A stretch of DNA of 64,000 nucleotides from Erwinia sp. SLM-02. GTDB taxonomy: Bacteria > Pseudomonadota > Gammaproteobacteria > Enterobacterales > Enterobacteriaceae. This document shows positions 61,589-64,000 of this stretch, one piece after another. Each line of letters begins with the position of its first letter. Position 1 is the first letter of the stretch. A model generated the notes under the pieces. It did not search any database. It was not told the origin of the DNA and saw nothing but the letters and a program-made list of their open reading frames with translations. The stretch lies in assembly GCF_037450285.1 (NCBI RefSeq), contig NZ_JAQISN010000005.1, positions 62,001 through 126,000 of the forward strand, given 5' to 3'. A program made the translations under genes and the position numbers.

Positions 61589-63097
61589 ATGGATTACTTT
61601 ATCGGCATTGATGTCGGAACCTCAAAAACCAAGTCGGTACTGTTTGATGCCCGCTTTAACCAGCTGGAAGTCGCCTCCGTCAGCAACCGGACGCTGACCC
61701 CCGCGCCCGGCCATCAGGAGCAGCAGATGGAGGCGCTGTGGCAGAACGTGGTCAGCACGCTGAAAGCGCTCTCCGCGTCGCCGCTGCTGGCAAAAGGGCA
61801 GCTGCGCGGTATCGGGCTGTCCGGCCAGGGCGAAGGCGCGTGGCTGATCGATAAACAGGGCCAGCCGCTGGGTGATGCGCTGCTGTGGAGCGACACCCGC
61901 GCCGCGGCCTCCATTCGCGAACTCGCCGGCCAGGACGGGCTGGAGGAGACGCTGTTTGAGCTGTGCGGCAGCCGGCTGCTGCCCTGCAACAGCAGCCTGC
62001 AGCTGCGCTGGCTGCACCGGCACCGGCCGGAACGGCTGACTGACGCGCAGTGGTTTTTCTTCGCCAAGGACTGGATCCGTTTCCGCCTGACCGGCCGCGC
62101 CAACCTCGAACGGACCGATGCCGGTACTTCACTGCTGGATCTGCGCCAGGGCGCGCTTTCCGCTACGGTCTTGAAAGAGCTGGGTATTGAAAATCTGCGC
62201 CCGCTCTTTCCACCGCTGCTGGCCCCGCACGATCTCGCCGGAGAGCTGAGTCAAGGAGCCGCGTCGGCCACCGGGCTGCCCGCCGGTACGCCGGTCGCGG
62301 CCGGGGCGCTGGACGTTTCCGCCTGCGCGCTCGGCATCGGCGCGGTGCACGACGGCGACGTCTTCACCCTGTTGGGCACCACCTGCTGTACCGGCATCGT
62401 CTGCGACGATCTGGCGCGGGTCAGCCGTCAAACCCGCTTTGTCAGCCACGCCTGGCAGGGCCAGTTCCTGAACCTGTTTGCCATGCAGTCCGGCACGCCG
62501 AACCTGGACTGGGCCATCAGCCATCTGGCGGCCAAACGCAGCTTCAGCGAGCTGGGTGCGGAAATCAGCGCCCTCTCCCCCGGCAGCGGCGGCGTGTTTT
62601 ATCAGCCTTACCTCAACGGCGAACGCGCCCCATTCTACAGTCCTGTCGCCCGCGCCGGTTTCTTTGGCATCAGCCAGGACACCACCAACGCGCACCTGCT
62701 GCGCGCGGTCTTCGAAGGGCTGGCCTGGGCGATTACCGATGTGCTCAGCGACTACCCGCCGGGCGGCGACCTTTATCTCGCCGGGGGCGGCACGGCGTCA
62801 CCGTTCTGGCTGCAGATTATCGCCGACTGCACCGGCCGCCGGGTGATCGTCAGTCCGCAGAGCGAACCCGGCGCGCGCGGGGCGGCGATCCTGGCGGCCA
62901 TGGCGCTCGGACAGCCGGTGAGCGCGGAATCACTCCAGCCGGTGGATCGCCAGACCTGGCACCCGGATGCACGTTCGCATATTCAGTACCAGCGCCTGTT
63001 CCCGGTTTTCCGCCAGCTGCGCGAACAGCTGCTGCCGGTCTGGCAGGCGCGGGATGACGCCTTAACTCAACTTGCACAGGATTCAGCCGATTTATGA
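61589..63097 (+). CDS. FGGY-family carbohydrate kinase
   Basis: 502 residues. Actin-like ATPase motifs: FIGIDVGTSKTKSVLFD (phosphate 1), SGQGEGAWLID, catalytic Asp region LLWSDTRAA, GALDVSACALGIG and the adenosine motif LAGGGTASPFWLQI. The xylulokinase/gluconokinase group phosphorylates a sugar, polyol or aldonate; the substrate is unknown. It overlaps the next gene (ATGA), so kinase and 2-hydroxyacid dehydrogenase likely act in sequence on one compound. Confidence 0.88.
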   Translation: MDYFIGIDVGTSKTKSVLFDARFNQLEVASVSNRTLTPAPGHQEQQMEALWQNVVSTLKALSASPLLAKGQLRGIGLSGQGEGAWLIDKQGQPLGDALLWSDTRAAASIRELAGQDGLEETLFELCGSRLLPCNSSLQLRWLHRHRPERLTDAQWFFFAKDWIRFRLTGRANLERTDAGTSLLDLRQGALSATVLKELGIENLRPLFPPLLAPHDLAGELSQGAASATGLPAGTPVAAGALDVSACALGIGAVHDGDVFTLLGTTCCTGIVCDDLARVSRQTRFVSHAWQGQFLNLFAMQSGTPNLDWAISHLAAKRSFSELGAEISALSPGSGGVFYQPYLNGERAPFYSPVARAGFFGISQDTTNAHLLRAVFEGLAWAITDVLSDYPPGGDLYLAGGGTASPFWLQIIADCTGRRVIVSPQSEPGARGAAILAAMALGQPVSAESLQPVDRQTWHPDARSHIQYQRLFPVFRQLREQLLPVWQARDDALTQLAQDSADL

Positions 63098-64000
63098 AAA
63101 TTCTCTTTACCGCCGAGTATGCCGGCAGCCTTGATGCGTTCCGCCAGTACGGCGAACTGGTGGTCACCGGCTGGGCGGCGGGCGACAGTAAACTGAGCGA
63201 AGAGGCCCTGATTGCCCACGGTCAGGACGCCGATGTGCTGATTGTCAGCTACGACGACATCACCGCCCGGGTGATCGACGCCTGCCCGCAGCTGAAGCTG
63301 ATTGCCTGCACCCGAGCCAATCCGGTTAACGTTGACCTGAAGGCGGCGGCGGCGCGCAATATCCCGGTGCTTTACACACCCGGACGCAATGCCGATGCCG
63401 CCGCCGAGCTGACGCTGGGGCTGATGCTCAGCCTGGCGCGGCATATCCCGCAGGCGCACGGGGCGCTGAAGCACGGCGAGTTCACCCGTGCCACCCAGGG
63501 CCACAACGCCACCCAACATGGGCTGCGGCAGGACGTGGTGTGGGACGTGGATAAATCCAGCCCGTATGAAGTGTTTAAGGGCGGCGAGCTGCGTAATAAA
63601 ACGCTGGGCCTGGTGGGCTACGGCAGCATCGGCCAGCGCGTCGGGCGCCTGGCGCGGGCGTTCGGTATGTCGCTGCTGGTGGCCGATCCGCGCGTGGCGG
63701 CAGAGGATATTAACGAACCGGGCGTGCGTAAGGCCACGCTGGAGGAGCTGTTTACCGGGTCCGACTACGTCAGCCTGCATCTGACGGTGACGCCGCAGAC
63801 CACCGGGCTGATTGACCAGCGCCTGCTGGGGCTGATGAAGCCGGAAGCGCGCCTGATTAACACCTCGCGCGCGGCGGTGATCGTCGAAGAGGATCTGATT
63901 GTCGCCCTGCGCGAAAAGCGCATTGCCGGGGCGGCGCTGGACGTGTTCGCCAGCGAACCGATCTGGCGCGACCATCCGTTTATCACCGAGTTTGATAACG
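63094..64000 (+). CDS. D-isomer 2-hydroxyacid dehydrogenase (3'-truncated by window)
   Basis: 302 residues visible from the ATG overlapping the kinase stop; no stop before the window ends. NAD loop LVGYGSIGQRVGRLARAFG, catalytic Arg in NTSRAAVI and Glu in DVFASEP; the catalytic His should lie just beyond the end (HPFITEFDN...). An insert of about 25 residues (QHGLRQDVVWDVDKSSPYEV) before the Rossmann domain marks a SerA-like subgroup found with FGGY kinases. It would oxidise the phosphorylated product of the kinase; inference. Confidence 0.87.
   Translation, partial: MKILFTAEYAGSLDAFRQYGELVVTGWAAGDSKLSEEALIAHGQDADVLIVSYDDITARVIDACPQLKLIACTRANPVNVDLKAAAARNIPVLYTPGRNADAAAELTLGLMLSLARHIPQAHGALKHGEFTRATQGHNATQHGLRQDVVWDVDKSSPYEVFKGGELRNKTLGLVGYGSIGQRVGRLARAFGMSLLVADPRVAAEDINEPGVRKATLEELFTGSDYVSLHLTVTPQTTGLIDQRLLGLMKPEARLINTSRAAVIVEEDLIVALREKRIAGAALDVFASEPIWRDHPFITEFDN

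Overview
The window looks like an enterobacterial replicon (inferred: Erwiniaceae, i.e. Pantoea or Erwinia). Most of it is GC-rich and densely packed with metabolic operons. The thiO-thiS-thiG-thiF order behind a TPP riboswitch, with a rhodanese-fused ThiF, matches the arrangement described on large Pantoea plasmids and on Erwinia amylovora pEA29, so this may be a megaplasmid rather than a chromosome. No replication, partition or rRNA gene is present to settle that.

Layout. 1-4.7 kb: tonB (partial), a TonB-dependent receptor, exbB and a secreted phospholipase D-type protein in one tight operon. 5.1-12.7 kb: a badly decayed P2-family prophage (ogr, pieces of D, E, V, S, R and int) flanked by near-identical terminator-like repeats that are good att candidates. 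It carries AT-rich cargo that is intact: a SIR2-domain protein, an HNH nuclease and a two-TM ion-channel-like protein with a long coiled coil. 12.7-13.9 kb: small genes of unknown function, including a possible GNAT. 13.9-20.8 kb: a sugar-acid cluster (RspA/ManD-type dehydratase, GntR regulator, gluconate 5-dehydrogenase-type SDR, two ACS-type MFS transporters, IdnD/RspB-type dehydrogenase). 20.8-23.9 kb: thiOSGF and its TPP riboswitch. 24-28.7 kb: a luciferase-like monooxygenase, a GAF-(degenerate GGDEF)-EAL phosphodiesterase, and a Sad-type aldehyde dehydrogenase with a divergent LysR gene.

28.7-40.9 kb is a two-armed catabolic locus around a GntR/FCD regulator. The leftward arm has an SDR, a PLP aminotransferase, an alpha/beta hydrolase and an M20 amidohydrolase. 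The rightward arm has an NMT1/THI5-type ABC importer, a class II aldolase-like protein, a TauD/TfdA dioxygenase and an amidase. GTATACAT-type repeats sit in front of both arms and of the regulator. The gene set suggests uptake and breakdown of a nitrogen-containing small molecule; I recognise no described pathway with this composition.

40.9-48.5 kb is a fumarate-reduction module: class I fumarase, DASS dicarboxylate exchanger, a three-domain soluble NADH:fumarate reductase-type flavoprotein and the ApbE flavin transferase that would flavinylate it. 48.5-52.6 kb: an aldehyde dehydrogenase, an unknown protein, and two DUF1471 (BhsA-like) genes divergent from a TetR gene with paired operator-like sites. 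52.6-56.1 kb: a flavin monooxygenase with a polar amino-acid ABC importer, probably for organosulfur compounds. 56.3-58.6 kb: a catalase and a HigBA toxin-antitoxin pair with striking palindromes in its promoter. 58.8-61.3 kb: a MetNIQ-type importer. 61.6 kb to the end: an FGGY kinase overlapping a 2-hydroxyacid dehydrogenase that runs off the window.
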